Source: Chrysomallon squamiferum (Eukaryota > Mollusca > Gastropoda > Neomphalida > Peltospiridae). From it: a DNA stretch of 64,000 bases. Shown here in pieces: positions 1 to 11,675 of the stretch. Both the position numbers and the translations under genes were made by a program. Each line of letters opens with the position of its first letter. Position 1 is the first letter of the stretch. Below the pieces are notes generated by a model, which saw only the letters and a program-made list of their open reading frames with translations, was not told the origin of the DNA and ran no database searches. Location of the stretch: the NCBI GenBank assembly GCA_012295275.1, contig CM022676.1, positions 4,403,681 to 4,467,680 of the forward strand. The letters are read 5' to 3'.

Positions 1-442
1 AGTTATTTCTTACGTGCTTAAATCGTCATGAAACATTTTCAGCGTGATGCCTGTTAAATTTATCATTAAATGTTCTTGTTCTTAGACATCATTTTTTATC
101 TCAGCCATCAGGTGGCTGAAATACACAGGTGGTTTCAAAAACAGGTTTGATTACTCTGTGTAAGGTAATTGTGTAATGTAATCTTGATTTATCTCCCCTT
201 TACTCTATGGGTAAGTGTAATTAAAATACATAATAAAATAAATGAAAGAACAAGGAAAAAAATAAATATTCAAAGAACAAACAAACATTAGTATGAATAT
301 ATGAATAAATGAACGAACGATCAAGTGGATGAATGAATAAATAAATAAAGAATAGAAAAAAAAAAATTCAATTAAAAAGAAAGAAAGAAAGGAAGAAAGA
401 AGGAAGGAAGCAAACAGAACAAACAAACAAACAAACAAATAC

Positions 443-559
443 TTCTTTTGTTTCGGACGTAGAGAACAACGACAGTGACAATGATAACAGACAGAACAAG
501 GAAAATTCCAAAAACGCTGCCAAATTCTTTTCCAAACTGACCGTTGTCTTCTACAGGGC
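443..559 (-). CDS. Gene A transmembrane exon
   Basis: This exon has 39 codons, phase 1 on both sides. It encodes a juxtamembrane stretch (P-V-E-D-N-G-Q-F-G-K), about 20 hydrophobic residues (LVLSVIIVTVVVLYV) and a basic stop-transfer R-N-K-R. No charged residue lies inside the membrane span, so no charged adaptor partner is implied. The acceptor is TTTTCAG and the donor is GTATTT. Confidence 0.85.
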
Positions 560-689
560 CTGAAAATTCATTATTGAAAATAAAAACGTGAGATTAAGTT
601 AATATATACTACTCAAAATAAGTTAAGGGTCATAGACGTTTGTGCAAATAAAGATAAGCTAATATGCTGAAATTCTCACGACTAATGAC

Positions 690-1330
690 AAGTTATTTAT
701 TTGATGTTTCAAAACCAAGAAACAAAAAATAAAAACACCTTTGCTTGGAAACTAGTTTACTACCCAGATGGAGAAAGACATGCATCTCCAGAAATGGTAA
801 CTGGTGTAGCCCACATTAGCACTCACACATTCTCGGCAACGTTGGCACACGCTATTAACCAGGTGCTGGAACTAAAACTGAGGAATCATTTGTCATTCTG
901 CAATAATTGCTGAGCCAGATGCTGGAAGTTGACGGCATGGACATGTTGTGATCGACATAGTCCATCCGACCTAACAAGGCAAGAGCTGAACGTTTTCCTG
1001 CTGTAGGAAATTGGTCACTACCCTGGCACGATGGAATCGTGGGTTGTCGTCATGGAACCAAGCTCCATTAATGATCTACAGAAGGGTTTTGTGATTCATG
1101 GGTGCGTCTACTCACACCATTCCACTTTCTCTTCGAAATGGTAGATGATGAACAACGTTAACATCAGCAAATCTTATTCGTTGACGAAGGTAAACACGAG
1201 CGCGCCCATCACTCAGCTAGAGAAGTCCTGTGATTCATCTGTGATATCCTGCACTGGATATGACGTCTGCGCCGGTGAAGGCGAGCGAATCTGTTAAGTC
1301 TGACTGTATGTTTTTGCTTCAATTCCATGA
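690..1330 (-). mobile_element. Decayed Tc1/mariner-type transposase in gene A intron
   Basis: Read on the minus strand in shifting frames, this stretch gives clear pieces of a Tc1-family transposase: T-D-E-S near 1235-1245, then D-G-R-A-R-V-Y-L-R with R-F-A-D, then S-G-M-V followed by TGA where the family has Trp, then H-D-D-N-x-R-x-H-R-A-R-V-V-x-N-F-L-Q-Q-E, and near 800-850 the C-terminal V-C-Q-R-C-R-E-C-V-S-A-N-V-G-Y-T-S-Y. Stops and frame changes show it is dead. It is less AT-rich than the intron around it. I could not identify its terminal inverted repeats. The same intron in genes D and E lacks it, so it inserted into gene A after the duplications. Confidence 0.85.
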
Positions 1331-1627
1331 AACGGAAATCTGAGTTAATTTTTAAAAATACTAAATATAAGGGCAATGATTGCATGTCCCTTATGTCTAT
1401 AGTCCTGATGACGACACAAAGGTTGTTATTCTAACACTATCTGCCGCCTCAAAAAAAAAAGAAAAAAAAGATACTTCCAAAAATAATTTTAAGAATGCTT
1501 TCGACCTTAACTTCTTTTGAGTTGTTTATTAATTATACTTCTTCAGTAGATTAATAATTTGTATTTGCTATTATTAATATGTCTTCAGAGAGTAGGTTAT
1601 TATTTATTTGCTATAGTTAAGTTATCT

Positions 1628-1668
1628 TTAGTTAAAACGGTAGCTTTTATTACTATCAGTTATGTCTT
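1628..1668 (-). pseudogene. Gene A copy of the stop-containing exon between Ig5 and transmembrane
   Basis: After an acceptor (TTGTTACAG) the phase-1 frame reads 13 codons to TAA. It aligns with the 68-base exon candidates in genes D (30846-30913) and E (55205-55272), but has a one-base insertion that brings the stop forward. If the candidate exon is real, this copy would still end a secreted chain. Confidence 0.4.
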
Positions 1669-1680
1669 CTGTAACAAACA

Positions 1681-2054
1681 TGAACATATGCATACTACAT
1701 AACACATACTACATAAGCACACACACACATACGCACGTAAATACACACAGATGGACACATATATACATAATATATACATACATATATAAAAACACACTTA
1801 CATAGATATATATTTATACATATTCATACTTGCATGCATGCATATAGTTTACATTGCACATATCTATCTATTTCTCTATCTATATCTATCTATCTGTCTA
1901 TCTATCTATATATATATATGTGTGTGTGTGTGTCAGTTTACCTATGTATATGTAGGTGTGTATTTATCTTTCTACATATATATGTAAATGTAGGTGTATA
2001 TTTATGTGTCTACATATAAATGTATATACACTTACATATACATAAGTATACTCG

Positions 2055-2085
<31 letters not shown>

Positions 2086-2125
2086 ACCTATACACGTACA
2101 TTTATACATACACACATACCACCGC
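1681..2125. repeat. Microsatellite-rich intron (TATC, TG, TATG, CA)
   Basis: This stretch contains mixed short tandem repeats: TATC near 1860-1910, TG at 1918-1933 and CA at 2055-2078. It lies between the stop-containing exon and Ig5. No gene is seen. Confidence 0.8.
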
Positions 2126-2151
2126 ACAAATTAAGAATCAAGATAACGTAC

Positions 2152-2430
2152 ATAGATGAAACGATTCCAAAGATTTTCTGACTGCTGTTTTCACTTTGTT
2201 TTCGGCCTCACAATAAAATCCTTCCCAATCTGAACAGGATGTCACTATCCAACTGTACTCCAATGTTGTAGCGTTCTGAACTTGGTGCAGCAGTTGTCTC
2301 CCTTTCAGTATTTTAATGGCGGACTTCGGTTTACTGGCAACGTTACATATAAACGTTGCATTTACTTTATTCTCCCTTGCATTGTTAGTCAAATGTTCAA
2401 TGATCACTTTCGTCATAATGGACGGTTGGT
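2152..2430 (-). CDS. Gene A Ig5 exon
   Basis: Acceptor CTGCAG. The Ig-type core runs from F-I-C-N to D-W-E-G-F-Y-C-E, with two core cysteines and the usual D-x-G-x-Y-x-C pattern. The donor used by gene E (GTGAGA) is changed here to GTCAGA. The next consistent phase-1 donor is GTACGT at 2146-2151, giving 93 codons instead of 82. Confidence 0.75.
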
Positions 2431-2481
2431 CTGCAGTAAAAAAAAGTAGACTTTAATATTTCTCTACCATTTATTATCAAA

Positions 2482-2602
<121 letters not shown>

Positions 2603-2723
2603 GTCTGTCTCCCTCTCTCTCTCCCCCTCCCTCCCTCTGAATTTCTCTGTGAATAGTTTTTATAAAACTATTTTATGATTTGTATTAAAAATTCATCTAA
2701 AAATAAAATGAATTAAAACTCAC

Positions 2724-2984
2724 ACGCAACGTTAATAACAGCTTTTGTATGTGATGTTTGGTTCGTATCCGGATTAGAAGCAGTGCATGTGTAGACGCCA
2801 TCTTGAAATCTCGTGATATTAGTCAGTGCCAGTAGTCCGTTGTTACTGACAATCTGAGTGGTCAGTTGCCATCTGTAAAGGCATTTGGTGGTGCAATCGG
2901 CGTTGCATAACAATGTGACGTCACTTCCTTCCTCTACAGTGATGTCAGATGAAGAATTGACTCGAAGTGAGCTGCCGGGATAGT
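2724..2984 (-). CDS. Gene A Ig4 exon
   Basis: 87 codons, phase 1-1. Begins D-Y-P-G-S-S-L-R-V, has the C-N-A-D-C-T-T-K-C cysteine cluster at the first core cysteine, Trp in Y-R-W, and D-G-V-Y-T-C at the second. Donor GTGAGT. It is homologous to Ig2 of the same gene. Confidence 0.88.
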
Positions 2985-3208
2985 CTGTGAAGAAATAATA
3001 ATAATAAATTAATTAATTAATTGATTAATAATATTAATAATATTAATAATTAATCAATAAATAAATATATCAATCATAATTGTTTGTTTCTATTATGATC
3101 AACATGATCTTCATGATAATAATAATCATCAACTTCATCGTCATCATAATCATCATTATTATTGTTATACCTGCTGATACTGTTGTTGTTGTTGTTGTTG
3201 TTATTGTT

Positions 3209-3253
<45 letters not shown>

Positions 3254-3284
3254 GTTATTATAAATTAAATTGAAATTATAATAC

Positions 3285-3596
3285 CTCTAACTTTCAACAC
3301 AATTGTGTTACTCGAATATTGATGATCGATATTTTCACATCGCCAAATATTTCCTTCTTGATTTCTGTTGACAGATGTTATAGTAACTAGAAACTTGTTA
3401 CGTAAACGTTTGAAAGTGTAATTTCCACTAATACGTGACAAAACATTACAGTGTCCGGGACGAAAACTATACTGGTCATAGATGACGTCATTCTCAAACC
3501 ACCTGACGTGATGTGAAGTTTGGAAAATCTGACATGTCAACGTAAATGAAAAACCGCTGACAGCGTAAGGGGCAGATCCTCGAAGATTCGGACGTC
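3285..3596 (-). CDS. Gene A Ig3 exon
   Basis: 104 codons, phase 1-1. V-like fold: F-T-L-T-C, then V-R-W-F-E-N, then L-V-T-I-T-S-V and N-I-W-R-C, ending L-K-V-R-G. Trp replaces the usual Tyr two residues before the second core cysteine. The open frame continues upstream through the intron end for over 100 bases, to a Met at 3720. Confidence 0.88.
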
Positions 3597-3863
3597 CTGA
3601 AAGTAAACTGTAAACATTAAACACGCCCTGGCACGCCCGGACACGCCCACACCCTGAGACACACAGAGAGAGACACACCCTCAGATAAATACATAGATAA
3701 AGCAATCTATAGCCTAACAAATTGAATCTAATTTTATCTGGATATTCTTAAATAAACTTTTATATCTGGGTCTCTGATATTATAAATATACACGTCTAAC
3801 AAATATTGACTTGTTTGTTTATTTTATCATTTGTATTTTTACTATAATTAGTTTCTTACTTAC

Positions 3864-4128
3864 GATGAACAGTCAAATGAAGTGTTTTCATTAGCAGTTT
3901 GTTTCGAATCTGGATTTTCAGCCACGCACACATAGAGACCTGATTGTGATATATGAACATTAACCAATGACAGAATGTTTGTTTTACTTATAGGACGTCA
4001 TTTGCGACCTTCCATTGATAATTACAAGTGATGAAACAAGTCGCCGAACACAGACACTGTGACGTCACTTCCTTCCACAGCAGTCATAACAGAAGAAGTA
4101 TTCAGTTTGAGTGATGTTCCAGGACCAT
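3864..4128 (-). pseudogene. Gene A Ig2 exon, frameshifted
   Basis: The exon is 265 bases long, against 261 in genes C, D and E. Compared with gene C it has one extra base after C-T-G-T near 4060, two extra near 3992 and one extra near 3890. The splice sites are intact (acceptor GTAG-type CTGTTTACAG, donor GTAAGT). The net shift of +1 destroys the frame. It could be real decay or clustered assembly error. Confidence 0.8.
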
Positions 4129-4466
4129 CTGTAAACAGCAAAAACTTTATCAACATCAGCATCATCATTATCGGCAGCTTCATCATCATTTTCTTCCTAT
4201 TTTTGTTTAATCTTTCTGACAGTAGACATTGTGGGTTGCTCGTATTGTTAGTTATGGATGTTGTCATCGAAGTGATGGTGATACCGTAGTGCTTCAGTTG
4301 TTGCTGATGATATTACAATTAGTACTAATGTCACTACTATTTATTTATTTTGTTATTTATTTATTTATTTATCTTTATTTTGCTAATATTTTCGCTGATT
4401 TATTTAGTTTATTGTTTTGTCATCATTAACAGTACATATTTCGATAATAATGAAACTGAATTTTAC

Positions 4467-4778
4467 CTCTCACTTCCAGTTTTATTTCATTGCTGCCTGG
4501 TTTAAAATCACCACATCTCCACACTGTTCCATGTTGACTGAGTTTCACTGATTTTATTGTCAGAGTGTTAATACCATTTGAACAGTTAAAAGTGTATTCT
4601 TCTGGATGTTCATTATGAAAATGACACTGACCGTGTCCATCTCGATCACTCATCCTGTATATTGTGTTATTCTCAAACCAACTTTTTACAAAAAAATGAA
4701 AATCACTCTGGCAGGTAAAAGTGAAAGGTGATCCACAAATTGCATATCTGTTTGATGTTGTTAAATTGTAATACAGAC
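4467..4778 (-). CDS. Gene A Ig1 exon
   Basis: 104 codons, phase 1-1. V-like: F-T-F-T-C-Q, W-F-E-N-N, L-T-I-K-S-V-K-L, T-V-W-R-C-G, ending L-E-V-R-G. An extra Cys (A-I-C-G-S) replaces the Val seen in genes C, D and E. The stretch around the central Trp and the loop after W-R-C-G differ from the other copies. Confidence 0.88.
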
Positions 4779-5556
4779 CTAAAATTTAAAATAATAAAAA
4801 CAAAAATCCAAATAAAATTAAATACATTATTTATAATTACATTCTTGTTATGTTTTTGTGTTATTTTCATTAATTTATTTAATTACTATTAATTTATACT
4901 TTATTTTCATTAATTTATTTATTTATTATTTATTTATAGTTTATTCCATAATTATGTTACATTACGTTACGTTACTTTACACTTTGTTATGAACCGTCAT
5001 GTTGTTATGTTATGTTATGTTGTCCCATGTTTTAATACAGATATGTTTGAAAAATTCAAATCACACAATTACGAATATATTTTTTACATTAGTCAACGAA
5101 ACATAACTTCGACTCAATTTAGATTTCACAGTTTGTAAATTAATTGAACGCAGATACAGAAAAATGGTTCCCTTTCAAAACACAGAGATACAGCCTATAA
5201 TGTAGCCACGCCATTTCATAGACAAAACTCTTTATTGGGTCATTTATCCTGTACACCCCTGACTGCTTTAATGGTATGCTCCAGTCTGTTCATTCAAGCA
5301 ACAACGAGAGCCTATTTCCTATCTGGCAAATGCAATTAATAAATCTACAAATAAATGTATAAATAAATATAATTTTATATAATTTTGTATTGAGTTCTGT
5401 ATTTAGTTGTACCAGACTATTCCATAATTTATTACATGTATTATTCAAGGTAAACGGCGGGTAATTAGTAAATGCACTCAACCGTGTCTTCTGTTGTTTA
5501 TGCTAGACTATTCTATATGAGAAGCCTGTCATTTGGGACGAATATAAAATACATAC

Positions 5557-5614
5557 CTTGTACGTAAATTACAGATCCCAGCAACACGAACACACAGAAT
5601 AACTTACAACTCAT
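5557..5614 (-). CDS. Gene A leader exon (signal peptide)
   Basis: The ATG at 5614 starts M-S-C-K-L-F-C-V-F-V-L-L-G-S-V-I-Y-V-Q, a compact hydrophobic signal peptide ending one base into the next codon at the donor GTATGT. The same 58-base exon recurs throughout the window. Confidence 0.9.
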
Positions 5615-5860
5615 TTCCAGTGTTTTAGTTTTAACTGCCGTTAATAAAAATATTGTTACTTTCTTTTCTTGACTTCTTTTTAGATTTTACTGCTGCTAAT
5701 GTAAAACCAGTTTTCGACGCCTTCTTCTTGTACTTTATTCTGGTAACTTATGACGTTTACTTCCTGTGTCAAACATAACGTGACCAAAAGTCTCATTGGC
5801 TCTGCATATTTATTAATAAACTAAATCCACTCGATTGAATCAGAAAAAATACCTAATGCA
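5615..5860 (-). promoter_or_regulatory. Gene A promoter and 5' UTR
   Basis: This block is repeated almost unchanged before every leader exon. On the coding strand it has an A/T-rich TTTATTAATAAATATGCA stretch, GAGCCAATGAGA (CCAAT box, 5795-5799) and an ETS-like ACAGGAAGTAAAC beside an ACGTCA half site. The motifs were found by eye. The transcription start is not visible. Confidence 0.6.
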
Positions 5861-7043
5861 GCCTTAAATATAACATACAGAGTTGTATTTTGAATAGTTA
5901 ATTCTTCTTCGTAGGTTATTTCTTCTTCTTCTTCTTCGTTTTCTTTTTATTTTCTTTAATTTTTTTTGTATTTATTTATACTTTTGGTTAATTTATTTTA
6001 TTTATTTATTTTTTTTGTATTTATCTACGTTTATAAGTATGTTGAAGGTATTTTACCTTACAGGTGTATGTATTTCGGTATTTGCATTTATACATATATG
6101 TAAATATACATGTAGTTAAGTACGTATATTTATATGTATATATCTCTATATGTATATATGTATGAATGTGTGTATATGTGTGTGTTTACATATATATATA
6201 TGTGTGTGTGTGCGTGTATGTCTGTGTTTACATATATATACATATATACACAAACATACTTGCACACACACATATATGTAATGTTAAAATATATATATAT
6301 ATATAGATATATATAGCATGTACATATGTTGTATATCATATTTATGAGCGTAGGCAGGTAGGTGGTATATGTGCATGTTCGGGTATCAGTGTATGCTTGT
6401 ATAGCTGTATACATACATACCTATATATATGTGTGTGTGTGTGTGTGTATGTGTGTGTGTAAGTAAGTGTGCGTGTGCATTTTTAGTAATTAGAAATCTT
6501 TGCTGCATAGATAAAGGGCGGCCATTTTGAATTGTGGCGTAACCTAGGCAACATGGATGTTTGCCAAGTTTTGTTTCTTACTTTATGACAAGACTTGGTC
6601 ACTCTTATTTTGGTATGTTGTAACTCTACCACTCTTTTCAAAACCAGCCATGGATGGAAAAAGTCGAACAAAAGATTTAACGCAAAACACATGATACTCT
6701 TTCTGTCAAGTCATTGAGTAACATACTCTTTCTATTGTGTTCGGTTTATACTCCAATATGTGTGTATGTGTGTGTGTGTGTGTATGTGTGTGTGGTATGT
6801 GTGTAGGTGTGTGTGCGTTATTACTGTTGTTGTTTTGTTATTATTATTATGGTTGCTTTGTTACATATTTTTATATTGTATTACATTATGTTACACGTCG
6901 TTACGTTACGTTGTGTAGTGTACTGTCATGTTATTCTATATTATGTTCGTATGAATGTATGTGTGTGTGTGTATATACATATATGTATATATGTATGTAT
7001 ATATCTCAATATGTATATATCTATGTATGTGGGTATATGTTTG

Positions 7044-7091
<48 letters not shown>

Positions 7092-7713
7092 CATATATAC
7101 ATAACTCACAAACACAGACACACGCACACACACACACACATAAATAGAGTGTAGAGTTACAACATCCCAAAATAAAACTGACCAAGTCATGTGATGACGC
7201 ATATATATCTATCTATATATATATATTTAAACATTCGTCAGTTTTATTTTGGTATATGAAATGTTTAAATATATGTATATATATATATATACGTCATGAC
7301 ATCACGTGGTCAGTTTTATTGTGGTATGTTGTGACTGTACCACTCTGTTTAAAACCAGTCATGCATGGAAAAAGACGAACAAAAGATTTAACGCAAAACA
7401 CATGATACTCTTTCTGTCAAGTCATTGAGTAGCATACTCTTTCTATTGTGTTCGGTTTATACTGGAATATGTTTGTGTGTGTGTGTGTGTGTCTGTATGT
7501 TATTACTGTTGTTGTTTTGTTATTACTATTATGCTTGCTTTATTAAATATTTGTATACTATATTACATTATGTTACATTGCGTTAGGTTAGGCTGTATAG
7601 TGTACTGTCATACTCTGATATATTATGTACGTATGAATATGTGTGCGTGTGTGTGTGTATATATATATCTGTTTCTGTGTATGTATACTATACCTATGTA
7701 TGTGTATACGTTT

Positions 7714-7764
<51 letters not shown>

Positions 7765-9154
7765 GTTTAGTAGTTAAGTGACTCTCCTTTATTATGTCCC
7801 TTTTCTGTTTTCCTGTTCTAACTGCTTGTTAACAATACGTTTAACCCATGTTCTGTCATTTCGTTAGACATACGTTGTTACATATGTAATTATATATTCA
7901 GAGACAGTGATTGGGTAGACAGATGGATGGATGTGTGGATACAATGAAGTAAAGAGAGAAAGAACGATCAGACAGAGTAACAGGTAAATAGAGAATAACA
8001 GAAAAGAAAAGAGAGGTGTGCAAAATCAGAATTGTTTAAATACAAAAATCGATGGAGAAAGCTTGTTATAAACAAAGACACACAAACAGACGAACACATT
8101 TGAAAAACAAAGACAAACATTACTTTACCTATTGTGTACGAAGGGAAAGAATAAAATATAGCAGAGAACTGGAAAATGTATTTATTATGTCAACGAAAAG
8201 ATCTTTGTAGTCACGAACACAGAAAGAATCCTGCTGCTATGATAAAGATAGATAATATAATGAGCAGAAAAAATAGTACACACTTGTTTACTATTTACAT
8301 CACTGCCTTTCATTACATCCTGTTTCCTATTTCCCATTCTAACTGCTTGATCACAGTTCCTTTAACCCATTTTCTCTCATTTCGGTCTTTTATTACATAA
8401 CAAACAATTCCCAATAAAATCTAACAGTACAGAGAAAGACACTTAACACGAAACATGCACACACAGAAACATTGTTTAAAAAAACAAAAGCATTTTAGAT
8501 CCAATAAAATCCGTTTATTTCAATATAAAATAAAAAAATAAAAATAAAAAAGTCGATTCGTACTCCCGAACCCTCATCAAACTTTTGGAAAATTATTATG
8601 TAGCATTATGCTTCACTCAATGTAAATAGAGAATAAAAAATATGAAAAACTCACAAGTATCACCAAAAAAGAGAATAGCATGGTTAATTATAGTTTACGA
8701 AGCCCTGGAAAGGAAACTCTTGTTAGTACAAAAAAAAAAAAAAAAGATTTAAATATAGTTTTATTCTGCCATTGTCAGGCAGGAATTTCGTTTCTCATGT
8801 TACTGTTGTACAAGAAAATAGAGACTTTCACGACGTCAAGGATCTTACATCTCAATTTTACGTCATAAATCTCCCGAAGTTTACACTTAGTTAGAGTCAC
8901 ATCTCAGACAATGGTAATGAATGATTAAAAATTCGCGATTAGCAACTCATTAAAATATTTATAACTTTTCTCACAATTAGCTATTTACACAGTTCAAATG
9001 TGGTGTCACTGTAGAAACTGAAGTCCTTGTATAATAATAAATAAAAACATTAACTAATTAATATTCTGTACGTTTTCATGAATCAGTTTTAAGAAGTGTA
9101 TGATCAACAAATAGAACTTGCTTTCTTCTTTATCATTCATGAACAGCAGTTTCG
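5861..9154. repeat. Intergenic block between genes A and B, microsatellites and repeated flank units
   Basis: No gene is seen. From left to right: T-rich low complexity to 6060; mixed TATG/TG microsatellites 6060-6480; a conserved non-coding unit 6490-6760; TG/TA repeats; a second partial unit 7300-7470; TA/CA repeats to 7760; a dispersed unit of about 110 bases near 7766-7875 (TTATGTCCC, TTTAACCCATG, TTTCGTTAGAC); a longer unit 7900-8480 found again in at least seven places; then 8500-9150, the 3' flank that follows each gene. Confidence 0.75.
6490..6760. repeat. Recurrent conserved unit with perfect X-box-like site
   Basis: This unit recurs near 12740, 21430, 24390, 33690 (reversed), 37770, 40970, 43030, 43730, 46310, 47700 (reversed) and 50600 (reversed). 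It holds AAAATGGCCGCCC (reverse strand) and GTAACCTAGGCAAC at 6539-6552, which fits the RFX X-box pattern GTNRCC-N2-RGYAAC. It could be a regulatory block carried by the duplications or a mobile element of unknown type. Confidence 0.6.
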
Positions 9155-9183
9155 TTTATTTTCAAACTTTAACACATCTCTGT

Positions 9184-9218
9184 CTAGTGTTGTACAGACG
9201 GTGGCGCAGTCTGATTAT
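9184..9218 (-). CDS. Gene B last coding exon
   Basis: After the acceptor TGTTTCAG it reads N-Q-T-A-P-P-S-V-Q-H then TAG. The gene E counterpart runs five codons longer. The poly(A) signal follows 24 bases downstream. Confidence 0.75.
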
Positions 9219-9631
9219 CTGAAACATGGAATGAAATTTTCGTTTCTATAAAACTTGTGAGATGTGGAGAAAACAATAATCGTGCTAACGTGTGAGTATG
9301 TACACATATATATATAAACACAGTTTCAACATAAAATAACTATTTAGGTAAGCTGTATATGAAAGATAAATGGAATTAATCTTTACAATGTTTCTATTTT
9401 AACGCTACCTCATCAAATAGATAATAAAACAATTCCGAAAATTCCGAAACATTTCCGATAAGTGATTCAGCTTAGGTATGTACGATTAATCACCGGAAAA
9501 GAAATATCTATCTATCCATCTGTCTATCTATCTATCTTGTTTCTGTTTTCGTGGAAGTGTCTGAATAAGCGTATGGTTAACAAACAATACTGGTTTTCTT
9601 CTTTATTATTAATTAATATCAGTTCTCTTAC

Positions 9632-9736
9632 CATCAGGTATTAAAACGTCATATGTGAACTCATATCGTCTTTCCTCTACAGAAAAATATGAATTCTCTG
9701 TATCTTGATGTTCTGCTGCTGCTGCAGTCTGATTAC
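9632..9736 (-). CDS. Gene B ITAM tail exon
   Basis: 35 codons, phase 1-1. It carries E-N-S-Y-F-S-V, eight residues, then Y-D-V-L, which is a near-ITAM with Val at the first +3 position. Donor GTAAGA. Confidence 0.82.
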
Positions 9737-9927
9737 CTGAAACATGTTTTGTTATATTTAAAAATTGTGATGTGCGAAGAAAACAATAATCGTGCTAATG
9801 TGTGTCTGTGTATATTATATTAGAAAATAAACTAAAAAGAATCAATTAAGAAGAAAGAAAGAAAGAAAGAAGGAAGGAAGGAAAGAAGGATACAAACAAA
9901 CAAATATATAAACAAATCAATAAATAC

Positions 9928-10044
9928 TTCTTTTGCATCGGAAGTAGAGGAAAACGATGATGACTATGATAACAGACAGAACGAAAAAAGTTCCAAAACC
10001 GCTGCCAAATCCTTTTCCAAACTGACCGTTGTCTTCAACAGGAC
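9928..10044 (-). CDS. Gene B transmembrane exon
   Basis: 39 codons, phase 1-1. Hydrophobic run F-F-V-L-S-V-I-I-V-I-I-V-F-L-Y-F, then R-C-K-R. A Cys sits just inside the membrane where other copies have Asn. Confidence 0.85.
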
Positions 10045-10309
10045 CTGAAAATTCAGTAAAGAAAATAAAAACGTGAGATTACGTTATTATATGCTACTCA
10101 AAATAAGTTAAGGGTCAAAAATGTTTGTCAAAAAAAGAAAAGAAAGATATTTCCAAAAATAATTAACATTTTAATATTTCTCTATCATTTCTGATGCATG
10201 CATCCATATCTCTCTCTCTGTCTCTCTGAATCTCTCTGAATAGTTTTTTTATAACTACTTATGATCTGTATTCAAAATTAAATTCAAAATAAAATAAAGT
10301 AAAACAAAC

Positions 10310-10490
10310 GTAAAAAAAACCGCGAATGATCCTTGGGGTATACGTCGAAGTTAAACTGAAGATGAGTTACGTACGTGACACGTATCGTACATCCTGTACG
10401 TGATCTAATACGTTGACGGGGTCCGTCTATACTAAGCTGTTCTACAGACTTGATATTCGCACGTAAACATTTATAATTGATTGTCTGATA
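10310..10490. other. Unplaced CpG-rich segment in gene B
   Basis: The sequence is rich in ACGT and CG dinucleotides and has no counterpart in the other gene copies. It lies where Ig3-Ig5 should be. A minus-strand open frame of 85 codons crosses it, but I recognise no family. It may be inserted DNA that replaced the lost Ig exons. Confidence 0.4.
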
Positions 10491-10659
10491 TTTGAAGCAT
10501 ACACCTCTAACAAATACTAAGTAATTTGTGAATTTTATCATTTTTATTTTTACGATAATTAGATTGTTAGTTAAGAATGTTGTCGTCGAAGTGATAAATA
10601 CTAAGTTATTTGTTTACTTTATCATTTTTATTTTCAATAAAATTAGATTCTTACTTCCA

Positions 10660-10729
10660 CAGCAGTCACTTCCTTCAACAGCAGTCACAACAGATGAAGT
10701 ATTCAGCTTGAGTGATGTTCCAGGACAAC
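10660..10729 (-). pseudogene. Gene B Ig2 remnant
   Basis: Only the first part of Ig2 is left (P-G-T-S-L-K-L-N-T-S-S-V-V-T-A-V-E-G-S-D), ending in a local repeat of the GGAAGTGACTGCTGT type and then intron sequence. Confidence 0.75.
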
Positions 10730-11060
10730 CTGAAAAAAGCACATTATCAACATGATCATCATTATCGGCAGCATCATCATCATTGTCTTCATAGATTTGT
10801 TTATTCTTTCTGACAGTAGAAATTGTGGGTTGCTCATATTGTTAGTTATGGATGTTGTCGTCGAAGTGATGGTGATAGTGCACTGTTTCAGTTATTGCTG
10901 ATGATATTATAATTATTACTAATGTCACTACTATTTATTTATTTTGTTATTTATTTATTTATTTATATTTATTTTGCTAATATGTTTCCTGATTTATTTA
11001 GTTCATTGTTTTATCATGATTAATAATTCGTAGGATGATGATAATGAAACTGAATTTTAC

Positions 11061-11371
11061 CTCTCACTTCCAGTTTTATTTCATTGCTGCCTGGTTTAAA
11101 ATCACCACATCTCCACACTGTTCCATGTTGACTGAGTTTCACTGATTTTATTGTCAGAGCGTTAATACCATCTGAACAGTTAAAAGTGTATTCTTCTGGA
11201 TGTTCATTATGAAAATGACACTGACCGTGTCCATCTACATTACTCATCCTGTATATTGTGTTATTCTCAAACTAGCTTATTACAAAAAAATGAAAATCTC
11301 TCTGGCAGGTAAAAGTAAAAGGTGACCCAAAATTGCATATGTGTTTGATGTTGTTAAATTGTAATAGAGAC
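11061..11371 (-). pseudogene. Gene B Ig1 exon, frameshift and stop
   Basis: 311 bases, against 312 in genes A and E. One base is lost after Y-A-I, and a TAG replaces Trp codon sequence before F-E-N. The right-hand part from 11247 to 11061 remains open and nearly identical to gene A. Confidence 0.85.
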
Positions 11372-11675
11372 CTAAAATTTAAAATAATAAAAAAAAGAAT
11401 TCAAATAAAATTAAATTCATTTTTTATAATTACATTCTTGTTACGTATTTGTGTTATTTTTATTAATTTATTTATTTATTATTTATTTATACTTTATTCC
11501 ATAAGTATGTTACATTACGTTACGTTACTTTACACTCTGTTATTATATCATGTTGTTATGTTATTGTCGCGTGTTTTAATACAGATATGTTTCAAAAATG
11601 CAAATGACACAATTACGCATATATTGTTAAAATTATTCAAGGAAACATAACTTCGACGCAATATAAAGTACATAC

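Noticed and set aside
6130-7154. Long open frames rich in Y, I, C, V and H on both strands, here and at many other places
   Set aside because: They are translations of TA, TG, CA and TATG microsatellites and have no protein family features.
10284-10541. 85-codon minus-strand frame as a real gene
   Set aside because: It spans an intron junction and an unplaced segment, with no recognisable domain or support.
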